33,793 nt of DNA from Motiliproteus sp. (GTDB lineage: Bacteria > Pseudomonadota > Gammaproteobacteria > Pseudomonadales > Balneatricaceae), in the NCBI GenBank assembly GCA_026196225.1, contig JAPHRD010000051.1, forward strand, positions 1 to 33,793, written 5' to 3'. The first letter of the stretch is position 1; each line of letters opens with the position of its first letter. Made by a program: the position numbers and the translations under genes. The notes under the pieces were generated by a model. The model searched no databases and was not told the origin of the DNA. It worked only from the letters and a program-made list of their open reading frames with translations. Positions 15,730 to 24,594 of this stretch are shown in pieces.

Positions 15730-17094
15730 ATGCAAGTTTCTGTTGAGTCGACTTCTACTCTAGAGCGTCAGATGACTGTGACTGTACCTGCGGCGCGTAT
15801 TGAGGATGACGTCAATAGTCGCTTAAAACAGACTGCTGGTTCTGCCCGTATCGACGGTTTTCGTCCCGGTAAGGTGCCTTTTAAGGTAATCAAGCGTCGT
15901 TACGGTAAAGGCGCGCGTCAGGAAGTGTTGGGAGAGGTTATTCAGCACTCTTTCTATGAGGCGATAACTCAGGAGAAGCTGAAGCCCGCTGGTGGCCCTA
16001 GCATTGAAGCTAAGAACGATGTTGAAGGCGAAGACTTCCAGTACGTCGCAACTTTTGAAGTTTATCCTGAGATTGAACTGGCCGATTTTTCTGCTGTAGA
16101 AGTTGAGAAAGAGACTTGCGAGATCTCCGACGCTGACGTCGATACCATGGTAGAGACTCTGCAAAAGCAGCAGTCCGCTTGGGAAGAAGAAGATAAAGCT
16201 GCCGAAGATGGCGATCAAGTTAATCTGGACTTTGAAGGCTTTAAAGGTGATGAAGCCTTTGAAGGTGGAAAATCAGAAGGTCACGAGCTGGTGATCGGTT
16301 CTTCTACTATGATCCCTGGTTTCGAAGATGGTCTGGTTGGTCTGAAGGCTGGTGACGAAAAAGAATTGAACCTGAGCTTCCCTGAACAGTATCACGCTGA
16401 GCATCTGGCGGGTCAGGAAGTGCTGTTCAAGATTAAAGTAAACAAAGTATCCAAGCCAGTTCTGCCTAAGCTGGACAAAGAGCTGTTCACCAAGTTTGGT
16501 GTTGAAGCTGAAGACCTGGAAAGCTTTAAGGTTGAGATTCGCAACAATATGGAGCGTGAACTGAAGTTGGCGCTTAAGAACAAGCTGAAGACTCAGGTTC
16601 TGGAGTCTCTGGTTAAGGTTAACTCTGTTGAAGTGCCTAAAGCGCTGATCGACAACGAAATTGATCGTCTGCGTCAACAGGCTGTGCAGCAGTTTGGTGG
16701 TGGTGCGAACATGGATCCAAGTGCGCTGCCAGCGGATTTGTTCGCTGATCAAGCCAAGCACCGTGTTTCTATCGGTCTGTTGGTTAACGAAGTGATCGAC
16801 TCCGGCGAGCTGAAAACTGACCAAGATCGTGTTGATTCCACCCTGGAAGAGATGGCTGGTACTTACGAGCAGCCTCAAGAAGTGATCGAATACTACAAAA
16901 GCAATCCTGAGCAGTTGGCTCAGATCGAAGCTCTAGTTCTTGAAGATCAGGTTGTTGAATCGCTGGTTGGCCAAGCTAAGGTGTCCGAAGTCGCTGTCAG
17001 CTACGAAGAGGCGCTTAAACCAGCGCAGCCACAATCTGCTGAAGAAACAGCTGAAGATGAAGCAGAAGCTGCGGAAGAAAAGAGCGCAGAATAA
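15730..17094 (+). CDS. tig: Trigger factor, ribosome-associated chaperone and peptidyl-prolyl isomerase
   Basis: First chaperone to meet nascent chains at the ribosome exit tunnel. The ribosome-docking signature GFRPGKVP is at residues 43-50. The FKBP-type PPIase domain lies about residues 155-240 (NLDFEGFKGDEAFEGGKSE and MIPGFEDGLVGLKAGDE), followed by the helical chaperone domain. The C-terminus is strongly acidic and rich in Glu and Ala (last ~25 residues), somewhat longer than in E. coli (454 against about 432 residues). A good ribosome binding site TGAGGAA (15718-15724) precedes the ATG. Gene order tig-clpP-clpX-lon is conserved in gammaproteobacteria. Confidence 0.97.
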   Translation: MQVSVESTSTLERQMTVTVPAARIEDDVNSRLKQTAGSARIDGFRPGKVPFKVIKRRYGKGARQEVLGEVIQHSFYEAITQEKLKPAGGPSIEAKNDVEGEDFQYVATFEVYPEIELADFSAVEVEKETCEISDADVDTMVETLQKQQSAWEEEDKAAEDGDQVNLDFEGFKGDEAFEGGKSEGHELVIGSSTMIPGFEDGLVGLKAGDEKELNLSFPEQYHAEHLAGQEVLFKIKVNKVSKPVLPKLDKELFTKFGVEAEDLESFKVEIRNNMERELKLALKNKLKTQVLESLVKVNSVEVPKALIDNEIDRLRQQAVQQFGGGANMDPSALPADLFADQAKHRVSIGLLVNEVIDSGELKTDQDRVDSTLEEMAGTYEQPQEVIEYYKSNPEQLAQIEALVLEDQVVESLVGQAKVSEVAVSYEEALKPAQPQSAEETAEDEAEAAEEKSAE

Positions 17095-17144
17095 CTTCAA
17101 TTTTGCTACCGCCGACGATACACTCGGTAGCAATTGAATTCAGA

Positions 17145-17182
17145 GCGGCAGTCGACGTTCAGCGTCGTCTGCCGTTTTTTTT
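17145..17182 (+). terminator. Rho-independent terminator after tig
   Basis: Stem GCGGCAGTCGACG... with CGTCGTCTGCCG (17146-17157 against 17163-17174, one mismatch) followed by eight Ts at 17175-17182. It separates tig from clpP. Confidence 0.85.
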
Positions 17183-17277
17183 GCTAGGGGCTCTTCATTT
17201 TTTGCCGACTTGTAGTAGGGTGCGAAGAGTTTAAGTTGTTGCTAGATGAATATTGCTGACAGATAAGGAGAGACTTG

Positions 17278-17904
17278 ATGACCCAGCGTTTTCAAGGTGG
17301 TCAAAGCGAACTGATTGAAGCATCTGGACTGGTTCCTATGGTCGTGGAGCAGACCGCTCGCGGCGAGCGTTCCTACGATATTTATTCCCGGTTGCTGAAA
17401 GAGCGGGTGATCTTTTTGGTGGGGCAGGTGGAAGATCACATGGCCAACCTGGTGGTGGCACAGTTGCTGTTTTTAGAGTCTGAAAACCCCGATAAAGATA
17501 TTCATCTGTATATTAACTCTCCCGGTGGTTCAGTTACCGCGGGTCTGGCTATCTATGACACCATGCAGTTCATTAAGCCGAACGTGAGCACCATGTGCTT
17601 GGGGCAAGCGGCTAGTATGGGTGCTCTGTTATTGGCCGGTGGCGCCGAAGGTAAGCGTTTCTGTTTGCCTAATTCACGAATGATGATTCACCAGCCGCTA
17701 GGGGGTTATCAGGGCCAGGCGACCGACATCGAAATTCACACCCGTGAGATTCTGACCATCCGTGAAAAGTTGAACAAAATTCTGGCCAAGCATTGTGACC
17801 AGGATATTGAGCGCATTGCCCAAGATACTGAGCGCGATAACTTTATGGACGCTGATGCAGCGGTTTCCTACGGCTTGATCGACAAAATCGTCGACAATCG
17901 CTGA
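17278..17904 (+). CDS. clpP: ATP-dependent Clp protease proteolytic subunit
   Basis: Serine protease that forms the 14-subunit chamber used with ClpX (next gene) or ClpA. The catalytic triad is Ser113 ([11 protein letters not shown]), His138 (MMIHQPLGG) and Asp187 (DTERDNF), with spacing identical to E. coli ClpP. An N-terminal propeptide of about 14 residues is expected to be removed. I chose the ATG at 17278, preceded by AAGGAG (17265-17270) with a 7-base spacer, over the adjacent in-frame TTG at 17275. 208 residues. It is separated from clpX by 200 bases that hold a candidate heat-shock promoter. Confidence 0.97.
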   Translation: MTQRFQGGQSELIEASGLVPMVVEQTARGERSYDIYSRLLKERVIFLVGQVEDHMANLVVAQLLFLESENPDKDIHLYINSPGGSVTAGLAIYDTMQFIKPNVSTMCLGQAASMGALLLAGGAEGKRFCLPNSRMMIHQPLGGYQGQATDIEIHTREILTIREKLNKILAKHCDQDIERIAQDTERDNFMDADAAVSYGLIDKIVDNR

Positions 17905-18023
17905 TCTGTGGATGAGGTCGTGGCGGCTGAATAAAAAATCATCAGCTTGATCGATTCTCATCCAATAATGCAGTTTCAAGGTCTAAAATAGACAAAAAGG
18001 GGCTAAAATATATGGTCCGAGCC

Positions 18024-18053
18024 CTTGAAAATGGGTGGAGCTATCTGCATTAA
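18024..18053 (+). promoter_or_regulatory. Candidate sigma-32 (heat shock) promoter of clpX
   Basis: A perfect CTTGAAA (18024-18030) is followed after 14 bases by CTGCATTAA (18045-18053), which matches the CCCCATTTA consensus at 6 of 9 positions. It lies about 50 bases before the clpX start. The -10 is weak, so it may be a modest heat-shock promoter only. Confidence 0.4.
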
Positions 18054-18104
18054 TGGTTAGTGTTTCAATTTAGTTGTTTGTAGAAGGTTTGATGAGGAAG
18101 TCGA

Positions 18105-19385
18105 ATGTCCGACGATAAATCCGGTAAAGGCGGCGATAGTAAGCTGCTGTACTGTTCGTTCTGCGGAAAGAGTCAGGATGAAGTGCGTAAATTGATTGCC
18201 GGACCCTCCGTTTTTATTTGTGATGAATGTGTCGATCTCTGTAATGACATCATCAGTGAAGAGGTGCAGGAGTCTGTTGGCCAGGAGCCGGAAGACAAGT
18301 TGCCAACCCCTGAAGAGATCAAACTCACCCTTGATGAGTATGTGATCGGACAGGAACGCGCCAAGAAAGTACTCTCGGTTGCTGTTTATAACCACTACAA
18401 GCGATTGCGTTATCAGGTGCAGCAGGACGACGTCGAGCTGGGTAAGAGTAATATCCTGCTGATCGGTCCTACCGGTAGTGGTAAGACACTGCTGGCAGAG
18501 ACTCTGGCTCGCCTACTGAACGTGCCCTTTACTATTGCAGATGCAACCACGCTTACCGAAGCGGGTTATGTCGGTGAAGATGTTGAAAATATCATTCAGA
18601 AGCTACTGCAGAAGTGCGATTACGATGTTGAGCGGGCCCAGATGGGTATCGTCTACATCGATGAGATCGACAAGATCTCGCGCAAATCTGATAACCCTTC
18701 GATTACCCGTGACGTTTCCGGCGAAGGTGTTCAGCAGGCGCTGCTGAAACTGATCGAAGGAACCGTGGCTTCGGTCCCACCTCAGGGTGGTCGTAAACAC
18801 CCTCAGCAGGAGTTCTTGCAGGTTGATACCTCAAATATCCTGTTTGTTTGTGGTGGTGCTTTTGCCGGTCTGGAAAAAGTGATCCAGGATCGTTCCGATA
18901 AGAGCAGTATCGGCTTCTCGGCTTCTGTTAGCTCCAAAGAGAGTCTAAAGTCTGTTGGTGAGATGCTTGAAGATGTTGAAGCGGAAGATCTGGTTAAGTA
19001 TGGTTTGATTCCTGAATTCGTTGGCCGTTTGCCGATGGTGGCTACGCTGGCCGAGCTTGATGAAGATGCCTTGGTGCAGATTCTTACCGAGCCGAAGAAT
19101 TCATTGAGTAAGCAGTATCAGAAGTTGTTCGAGATGGAAGGCGTTGAAGTGGATTTTCGCGAGGATGCCCTCTACGCCGTAGCCAAAAAAGCGATGGAGC
19201 GCAAAACCGGTGCCCGTGGGCTTCGGTCCATTCTGGAAGCGGCTCTGCTGGAAACTATGTTCCAGCTGCCGTCTTTGGAAAATGTCAGTAAAGTTGTGGT
19301 GGATGAAGGTGTTATTCACGAAGATTCCGAACCCTTGCTGATTTACGATCGCCCGGAGCAGTCACGAGCAGCAACAGAAGACTGA
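18105..19385 (+). CDS. clpX: ATP-dependent Clp protease ATP-binding subunit ClpX
   Basis: AAA+ unfoldase that feeds tagged substrates such as SsrA-tagged peptides to ClpP. The N-terminal zinc-binding domain has Cys17, Cys20, Cys39 and Cys42. Walker A is GPTGSGKT (residues 121-128) and Walker [11 protein letters not shown]. The ClpP-docking loop SSIGFSASV sits at about residue 268, and the sensor-2 region contains [10 protein letters not shown]. 426 residues, the normal length. The ribosome binding site GAGGAAG (18094-18100) is strong. Confidence 0.98.
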   Translation: MSDDKSGKGGDSKLLYCSFCGKSQDEVRKLIAGPSVFICDECVDLCNDIISEEVQESVGQEPEDKLPTPEEIKLTLDEYVIGQERAKKVLSVAVYNHYKRLRYQVQQDDVELGKSNILLIGPTGSGKTLLAETLARLLNVPFTIADATTLTEAGYVGEDVENIIQKLLQKCDYDVERAQMGIVYIDEIDKISRKSDNPSITRDVSGEGVQQALLKLIEGTVASVPPQGGRKHPQQEFLQVDTSNILFVCGGAFAGLEKVIQDRSDKSSIGFSASVSSKESLKSVGEMLEDVEAEDLVKYGLIPEFVGRLPMVATLAELDEDALVQILTEPKNSLSKQYQKLFEMEGVEVDFREDALYAVAKKAMERKTGARGLRSILEAALLETMFQLPSLENVSKVVVDEGVIHEDSEPLLIYDRPEQSRAATED

Positions 19386-19409
19386 CCTCATCCCGCCTGA
19401 TTCAGGCTT

Positions 19410-19440
19410 AAGAGAGTGGCGTTGGCGCTCTCTTTGATCT
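19410..19440 (+). terminator. Probable terminator after clpX
   Basis: Stem AAGAGAG (19410-19416) with CTCTCTT (19428-19434), extendable through wobble pairs, followed by TTGATCTTT. The T-run is imperfect. Confidence 0.5.
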
Positions 19441-19464
19441 TTGGGTGAAATACCTAGTTACGAG

Positions 19465-19493
19465 CTTGTAATTGCGATATTTCACCCCAATCT
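19465..19493 (+). promoter_or_regulatory. Candidate sigma-32 (heat shock) promoter of lon
   Basis: CTTGTAA (19465-19471), a 13-base spacer, and CCCCAATCT (19485-19493) agree well with the RpoH consensus CTTGAAA-N11-16-CCCCATNT. Transcription would begin near 19500, leaving a leader of about 80 bases before lon. E. coli lon is known to be RpoH-controlled. Confidence 0.65.
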
Positions 19494-19513
19494 AATCTAT
19501 CTAGAGTTTTTGT

Positions 19514-19561
19514 TGCCCCGAGTTACATTGATACAGCTAGAACTTCGGGGCATTGTTTTTT
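19514..19561 (+). terminator. Terminator-like hairpin in the lon leader
   Basis: Arm TGCCCCGA (19514-19521) pairs with TCGGGGCA (19545-19552), continued by three more pairs past a one-base bulge. A T-rich tail follows at 19553-19561. It ends only 17 bases before the lon ATG and lies downstream of the predicted lon promoter, so lon transcription must pass it. Confidence 0.6.
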
Positions 19562-19578
19562 GATACAGGGGTCTCCTC

Positions 19579-21990
19579 ATGGAGCAGCAAAGTATGAATA
19601 GTCTTGAACTGCCACTATTGCCATTGCGGGATGTGGTGGTGTACCCCCACATGGTTATCCCTCTTTTTGTAGGCCGTGAAAAGTCGATCCAAGCGCTTGA
19701 GCTGGCAATGGAAGGGGATAAGGAAATTCTGCTGGTTGCCCAGAAGAATGCTTCTGTTGATGAGCCTGCCGCCGAAGATGTGTTTGATGTCGGTACCGTC
19801 GCTAATATTCTGCAGCTTCTTAAATTGCCGGACGGAACGGTAAAAGTCCTGGTAGAAGGGGTTTATCGTGCGCGTATTGATCGCTTGGAAGAAGGTGAAA
19901 ACGGCTGGATGGCTGATTGCACTGAACTACCGATTACCGAGCTGGGTAAAGACGCTGAGGTGTTTATTCGCACGGTGATGTCTCAGTTTGAGCAGTATGT
20001 ACAGCTAAGCAAGAAGATCCCTGCGGAAGTGTTGTCATCGCTAGCCGGTATCGAAGATGCGGCGCGCCTGGGCGATACCATCGCTGCCCACATTACCGTC
20101 AAGCTGGACGAGAAACAGAATATTCTCGAGAAAACCGATACTCGCGAGCGTTTGGAATATTTGTTGGCGCTGATGGAGTCTGAAATCGATCTGGTCAATG
20201 TGGAGAAGCGGATCCGCGGCCGGGTCAAGAAGCAGATGGAGAAAAGCCAGCGCGAGTACTATCTGAATGAGCAGATGAAGGCTATTCAGAAAGAGATGGG
20301 TGACCTGGACGAGAATGGCCCCAACGAAGTAGAACAACTCAAGACACGCATCGACGAAGCCGGCATGACCAAAGAGGCTAAGGAGAAAGCGATCAATGAG
20401 TACAACAAGCTGAAAATGATGTCGCCGATGTCAGCAGAAGCCACCGTTGTGCGCAGCTACATCGATTGGATGGTTAACCTGCCCTGGAAAAAACGCAGTA
20501 AGGTTCGCCATGATTTGAACCGTGCTGAGGAAGTATTGGAAGCGGATCACTATGGGCTGGACGAGGTAAAAGAACGTATTCTGGAATATTTGGCAGTTCA
20601 GCAGCGAGTTCGCAAGCTTAAGGGACCAGTTCTCTGTTTGGTGGGGCCTCCGGGTGTTGGTAAAACCTCCCTGGGTCAGTCTATTGCCCGCGCTACTAAT
20701 CGTAAATATGTCCGTATGGCTTTAGGTGGCGTTCGTGATGAAGCGGAAATTCGTGGTCATCGCCGTACCTATATTGGTTCAATGCCCGGTAAGTTACTAC
20801 AGAAAATAGCCAAAGTTGGTGTGAAAAATCCGCTTTTCCTGCTGGATGAGATCGACAAGATTGGTATGGATCATCGCGGTGATCCGGCTTCTGCATTGCT
20901 AGAGGTGCTGGATCCCGAGCAGAATCACACCTTCAATGATCACTATCTGGAGGTCGATTACGATCTGTCCGATGTGATGTTTGTCTGTACCTCCAACTCG
21001 ATGAATATCCCTGGTCCTCTGCTGGATCGTATGGAAATTATCCGTATCCCCGGTTACACCGAAGATGAGAAGGTTAAGATTGCTGAGCGCTATCTTATTC
21101 CCAAGCAGCTAAAAACCAATGGGCTTAAGGAAAAAGAAGTTTCGGTCGAAGAGCAATCTGTCCGTGATCTGATCCGCTATTACACTCGTGAAGCCGGAGT
21201 TCGTGGCCTGGAACGGGAAATTGCCAAGATCTTCCGTCGCGTAGTAAAAGAGAAGGCTCTTGATAAAAGTAAGAGTGGTGAGACGCTTATCTCTTCCGAG
21301 CAGTTGGAGTCCTACAGCGGCGTGCGTAAGTTTAACTTCGGCATGGCCGAAGAGAGTGATGTGGTTGGCCAGGTGACTGGCTTGGCATGGACTCAGGTGG
21401 GTGGTGATATCCTCACCATAGAATCCGCTGTGGTGCCCGGTAAGGGGCGCCAGGTTCGTACCGGATCTCTGGGCGATGTTATGCAGGAATCCATTCAGGC
21501 AGCCCTCACAGTGGTTCGTAGCCGGGCTAAAAGTCTGGGTATAAAGAATGATTTCCACGAATCCAATGATATTCACATTCACGTGCCCGAAGGCGCTACT
21601 CCCAAAGATGGTCCTAGCGCTGGTATCGGCATGTGTACCGCACTGGTTTCAGCCTTGACTGAAATTCCGGTTCGGTCCGATGTGGCTATGACCGGTGAGA
21701 TAACCCTGCGGGGCCAGGTTTTACCCATCGGTGGTCTCAAAGAGAAGTTGCTGGCGGCTCGTCGTGGCGGAATCAAAACCGTGATTATCCCTGATGAAAA
21801 TCAGCGAGATTTGCGGGAGATTCCAGACAATATCAAGGAAGAGCTAGAAATTAAGCCAGTGAAGTGGATTGATGAAGTACTCGAATTGGCCTTGCAGTAT
21901 CTTCCGGAGCCACTGCCTGAGGAAGCGGAAGAGAAATCCGCCGAAAAGAAAGACCAAGAATCTGTCCAGGATCAAATTAGCACCCATTAG
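19579..21990 (+). CDS. lon: ATP-dependent Lon protease
   Basis: Homo-hexameric AAA+ serine protease that degrades misfolded and regulatory proteins. The N-terminal substrate-binding domain begins [17 protein letters not shown] coiled coil precedes the ATPase domain, whose Walker A GPPGVGKT is at residues 356-363, the same numbers as in E. coli, with Walker [11 protein letters not shown]. The catalytic dyad is Ser680 (DGPSAGIGM) and Lys723 (LKEKLLAA), 43 residues apart as in E. coli. The C-terminus is an acidic/lysine tail. 803 residues. An ATG six codons downstream is also possible, but AGGGG before 19579 favours the first. Confidence 0.98.
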   Translation: MEQQSMNSLELPLLPLRDVVVYPHMVIPLFVGREKSIQALELAMEGDKEILLVAQKNASVDEPAAEDVFDVGTVANILQLLKLPDGTVKVLVEGVYRARIDRLEEGENGWMADCTELPITELGKDAEVFIRTVMSQFEQYVQLSKKIPAEVLSSLAGIEDAARLGDTIAAHITVKLDEKQNILEKTDTRERLEYLLALMESEIDLVNVEKRIRGRVKKQMEKSQREYYLNEQMKAIQKEMGDLDENGPNEVEQLKTRIDEAGMTKEAKEKAINEYNKLKMMSPMSAEATVVRSYIDWMVNLPWKKRSKVRHDLNRAEEVLEADHYGLDEVKERILEYLAVQQRVRKLKGPVLCLVGPPGVGKTSLGQSIARATNRKYVRMALGGVRDEAEIRGHRRTYIGSMPGKLLQKIAKVGVKNPLFLLDEIDKIGMDHRGDPASALLEVLDPEQNHTFNDHYLEVDYDLSDVMFVCTSNSMNIPGPLLDRMEIIRIPGYTEDEKVKIAERYLIPKQLKTNGLKEKEVSVEEQSVRDLIRYYTREAGVRGLEREIAKIFRRVVKEKALDKSKSGETLISSEQLESYSGVRKFNFGMAEESDVVGQVTGLAWTQVGGDILTIESAVVPGKGRQVRTGSLGDVMQESIQAALTVVRSRAKSLGIKNDFHESNDIHIHVPEGATPKDGPSAGIGMCTALVSALTEIPVRSDVAMTGEITLRGQVLPIGGLKEKLLAARRGGIKTVIIPDENQRDLREIPDNIKEELEIKPVKWIDEVLELALQYLPEPLPEEAEEKSAEKKDQESVQDQISTH

Positions 21991-22023
21991 CCGCAAAGCC
22001 GCGTATTTAGTAGATTTTCTTGC

Positions 22024-22053
22024 TTGACAGCAGTTTCTGCATGTTGGTATAAA
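22024..22053 (+). promoter_or_regulatory. Sigma-70 promoter of hupB
   Basis: Perfect TTGACA (22024-22029), 18-base spacer and TATAAA (22048-22053). Transcription would begin near 22060, about 70 bases before the hupB start codon. A strong match, as expected for an abundant nucleoid protein. Confidence 0.75.
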
Positions 22054-22131
22054 ATGCGACGGGCTAGTACTACTGGGCATGGGCAAAATAAAGAACATAA
22101 AAATTGATATTTTATTGAGAAGGGGAAAGAA

Positions 22132-22404
22132 GTGAATAAATCTGAGTTGATTGATGCGATTGCAGCTTCCGCAGATCTGTCTAAGGCGTCCGCTGGACGT
22201 GCTTTGGACGCCGCGCTGGACTCAATCACTGGTGCGCTGAAAGATGGCGACAGTGTTGCTCTGGTTGGATTCGGTACTTTTGCTGTTAAGGCTCGTGCTG
22301 CACGCACTGGTCGTAATCCGCAGACTGGCAAGCCAATTGAAATCAAGGCTGCTAACGTACCTGGCTTTAAAGCCGGTAAGGCACTGAAGGACGCTGTAAA
22401 CTAA
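22132..22404 (+). CDS. hupB: DNA-binding protein HU-beta
   Basis: Small histone-like protein that bends and compacts DNA as a dimer. The 90-residue length, the [19 protein letters not shown] start, [21 protein letters not shown] in the DNA-binding arm, and the C-terminal [14 protein letters not shown] are all canonical. Starts with GTG after GAAAGAA. It sits between lon and ppiD, the standard position of hupB. No terminator is seen before the tRNA-Asp gene 47 bases downstream. Confidence 0.97.
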   Translation: MNKSELIDAIAASADLSKASAGRALDAALDSITGALKDGDSVALVGFGTFAVKARAARTGRNPQTGKPIEIKAANVPGFKAGKALKDAVN

Positions 22405-22451
22405 GTATCCTGAGAACTGGATGGTCGTGAACGTAGGCGGCCACTATTTCA

Positions 22452-22528
22452 GGAGCGGTAGTTCAGCTGGTTAGAATACCGGCCTGTCACGCCGGGGGTC
22501 GCGGGTTCGAATCCCGTCCGTTCCGCCA
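22452..22528 (+). tRNA. tRNA-Asp (anticodon GTC)
   Basis: 77 nt with encoded CCA. Acceptor GGAGCGG pairs with CCGTTCC (one G-T pair), and stem CCGGC/GCCGG encloses GTC at 22486-22488. It shows no promoter of its own and may be processed from the hupB transcript. Confidence 0.96.
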
Positions 22529-22537
22529 AAATAAAAG

Positions 22538-22563
22538 GCGCATTCGACCGGATGCGCTTTTTT
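22538..22563 (+). terminator. Rho-independent terminator after tRNA-Asp
   Basis: Stem GCGCAT (22538-22543) with ATGCGC (22552-22557), 8-base loop and six Ts. It ends the hupB-tRNA-Asp unit. Confidence 0.8.
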
Positions 22564-22600
22564 CGTGTAAGACGATCTAAACTCTTCAAGCGGGGGCTTC

Positions 22601-24481
22601 ATGCTTCAAAGTTTCAGGGACAACACTCAGAGTATCGTTGTCAAGATTATTGTCGGCTTTATCATCATCACCTTCGCTCTGTTCGGTGTTGATTCTTTGG
22701 TTGGGCTTGCTGGCCGAGCTGCAGCGCCGATAACGGTCAATGGTGTCGAGATCGGTGAAGGTCAGATTCTGGAAGGTATAGAGATGCAGCGTCGCCAGCT
22801 GTTGGCGCAGATGGGTGAAAATGCCGATCCTAGCCTGTTGGATGATGCCTTACTGAGAGGCGCCGTGGTCGAGAACTTGATTGAACGGGAACTGTTGAGA
22901 CAGTCTGGAGACGAACAGGGGTTGCGTGTTTCTGATCAGTATCTGGATGCTTCCATTCTGGCAACCCGCGAGTTTCAAGTGGATGGCAAGTTCGATCGCA
23001 ATCAGTTTGAAGCCTTACTGCGTAATGTCGGTATGACGCCGATGATGTATCGGGATTACCTGCGCAATGAAACCCTGTTGGCGCAGGCGCAAAACGGTCT
23101 GGTTGCTTCTGCCTTTGTTCTTAAGCCTGAACTGGATTTGCTGACAAAGCTAGATCAACAAAAACGCAGTTTCCAAATGTTGCAGGTCAATATCGATGAT
23201 GTCCGCGATGGGATCACCGTTGATGACAGTGAAGTGGAAAGCTATTACGCCAGCAACAAGTCCAAGTTTAAATCTGCAGAGCTGGTGTCGGTAAACTTTG
23301 TTGAGCTGGATAAGCGAGCCATTGCTGAAAAGATCCAAATTGATGAAGCCGAATTGCAGAGTCAGTACGAACGTTTTGTCTCCGACTACGAAGGTGAAGA
23401 AGCCCGAGACGCAGATCACATTCTGGTGGCCATCAACGACGAGCGTGATGAAAGTGCAGCGCTTGGACGTATCCTGGAAGCGATGAAGAAGATCGACGCA
23501 GGTGAAGATTTTTCTGCTGCAGCGCAAGAGTTTTCCGATGACCCTGGTTCAGCTGAGCAGGGCGGAAACCTTGGCTTTGTTGAAAAAGGCGTTATGGTTC
23601 CAGAGTTTGAAGAAGCGCTATTTGCTCTCACAGAAGGGCAGATTTCCGAGCCTGTGCGTACCGATTTTGGCTATCACCTGATCAAACTGAACAAGATTGA
23701 AGGTACCGAGGCACCGAGTTTTGAATCCGCTCGCAAGCAGTTGGAGCAGGAGCAGCAGCTGCAGAAAGCAGAATCTCAATTTGTAGCCATGTCTGAACAG
23801 CTGGATGACTTGCGTTTCTCCTCCTCTGATCTGTCTGAGGTTTCTGAGGTTTTGGAGCTTGAAATCAAGGAATCGGATTTCTTTGGTCGTGATGGCGGCG
23901 AAGATGCTCTGACCCAGGCGCCTCGCTTCCTGGCGGCGGCATTCTCCGAGGAGGTGCTGAACGCGGGTGAAAATAGCGAGTTGATTGAACTGGATAGCGA
24001 TCGGATTTTGGTGCTCCATCTGAAAGAGCATAAGCCTGTGAGAACTCTGGAATTGAACGAGGTTCGTGACCAGATCGTTGCTGAGCTTTCTCAGCAGCAA
24101 GCCAGTGAAAAAGTGAAGCAGCACGCAGAGCAGTTGTTGCAAAAAGCACAATCCGAAGGGTTGGCTAGTGTCGAGAGCGAGGGTGTATCTTGGGCTCAGC
24201 ACAAAGAAATTGGCCGCGGTGGAAGCGATCTCGCTCCTGAGGTTGTGTCTTCAGTATTCAAGATGAAGAAGCCTTCAGAAACACCTACCTATCAGATCAT
24301 TGCCCTGGCAGACGGCAGCTCTGCCATCGTAGTATTGGAGTCGGTCAATGCTGGTGAGGCCGATTTTGACGAGACTCAGCTGCGTGGCATGAACGCCTTG
24401 CTATCCGGTCGCTTAGGTCAAAGTGATTACCGCGATCAGATAGACAGCCTGCGTGCATCTGCAGAGATTGAACGCTTGTAA
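22601..24481 (+). CDS. ppiD: Periplasmic folding chaperone / peptidyl-prolyl isomerase PpiD
   Basis: Inner-membrane-anchored periplasmic chaperone associated with the Sec translocon, helping outer membrane and secreted proteins to fold. A short cytoplasmic N-terminus (MLQSFRDNTQS) leads into a membrane helix at about residues 13-34. A SurA-like N-terminal chaperone region follows (to about residue 190). A parvulin PpiC domain lies at about residues 265-360, with [30 protein letters not shown] and FGYHLIKL. 626 residues, the family's normal length. Position after hupB is conserved. Confidence 0.95.
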   Translation: MLQSFRDNTQSIVVKIIVGFIIITFALFGVDSLVGLAGRAAAPITVNGVEIGEGQILEGIEMQRRQLLAQMGENADPSLLDDALLRGAVVENLIERELLRQSGDEQGLRVSDQYLDASILATREFQVDGKFDRNQFEALLRNVGMTPMMYRDYLRNETLLAQAQNGLVASAFVLKPELDLLTKLDQQKRSFQMLQVNIDDVRDGITVDDSEVESYYASNKSKFKSAELVSVNFVELDKRAIAEKIQIDEAELQSQYERFVSDYEGEEARDADHILVAINDERDESAALGRILEAMKKIDAGEDFSAAAQEFSDDPGSAEQGGNLGFVEKGVMVPEFEEALFALTEGQISEPVRTDFGYHLIKLNKIEGTEAPSFESARKQLEQEQQLQKAESQFVAMSEQLDDLRFSSSDLSEVSEVLELEIKESDFFGRDGGEDALTQAPRFLAAAFSEEVLNAGENSELIELDSDRILVLHLKEHKPVRTLELNEVRDQIVAELSQQQASEKVKQHAEQLLQKAQSEGLASVESEGVSWAQHKEIGRGGSDLAPEVVSSVFKMKKPSETPTYQIIALADGSSAIVVLESVNAGEADFDETQLRGMNALLSGRLGQSDYRDQIDSLRASAEIERL

Positions 24482-24548
24482 TTAAACTCATTGCCCATCT
24501 CTCACGTTCTGTGCAGAGATGGATCGCAGTGCTGTCATCAGATCTAAT

Positions 24549-24577
24549 TAAGGGGGTATAATCCCCCTTTCTTTTTT
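24549..24577 (+). terminator. Rho-independent terminator after ppiD, with TATAAT in the loop
   Basis: Stem AAGGGGG (24550-24556) with CCCCCTT (24563-24569), loop exactly TATAAT (24557-24562), followed by TCTTTTTTG. It ends 17 bases before the ruvC ATG. The loop equals a perfect -10 element, but no good -35 is visible at 17 bases. Confidence 0.7.
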
Positions 24578-24594
24578 GCAAAGATTGAGTCTCA

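Noticed and set aside
16273-16878. 201-codon minus-strand open frame opposite tig
   Set aside because: Composition (rich in Leu, Gln, Asn, Phe) is what the antisense of a Lys/Glu/Val-rich gene gives. No family is recognisable.
17981-17993. Palindrome GTCTAAAATAGAC and a nearby GGCTAAAATATA in the clpP-clpX gap
   Set aside because: Short and AT-rich, with a single exact copy. It could be a -10-like element by chance, so I do not call it an operator.
23618-24202. 194-codon minus-strand open frame opposite ppiD
   Set aside because: Antisense shadow of a clear gene with no independent support.
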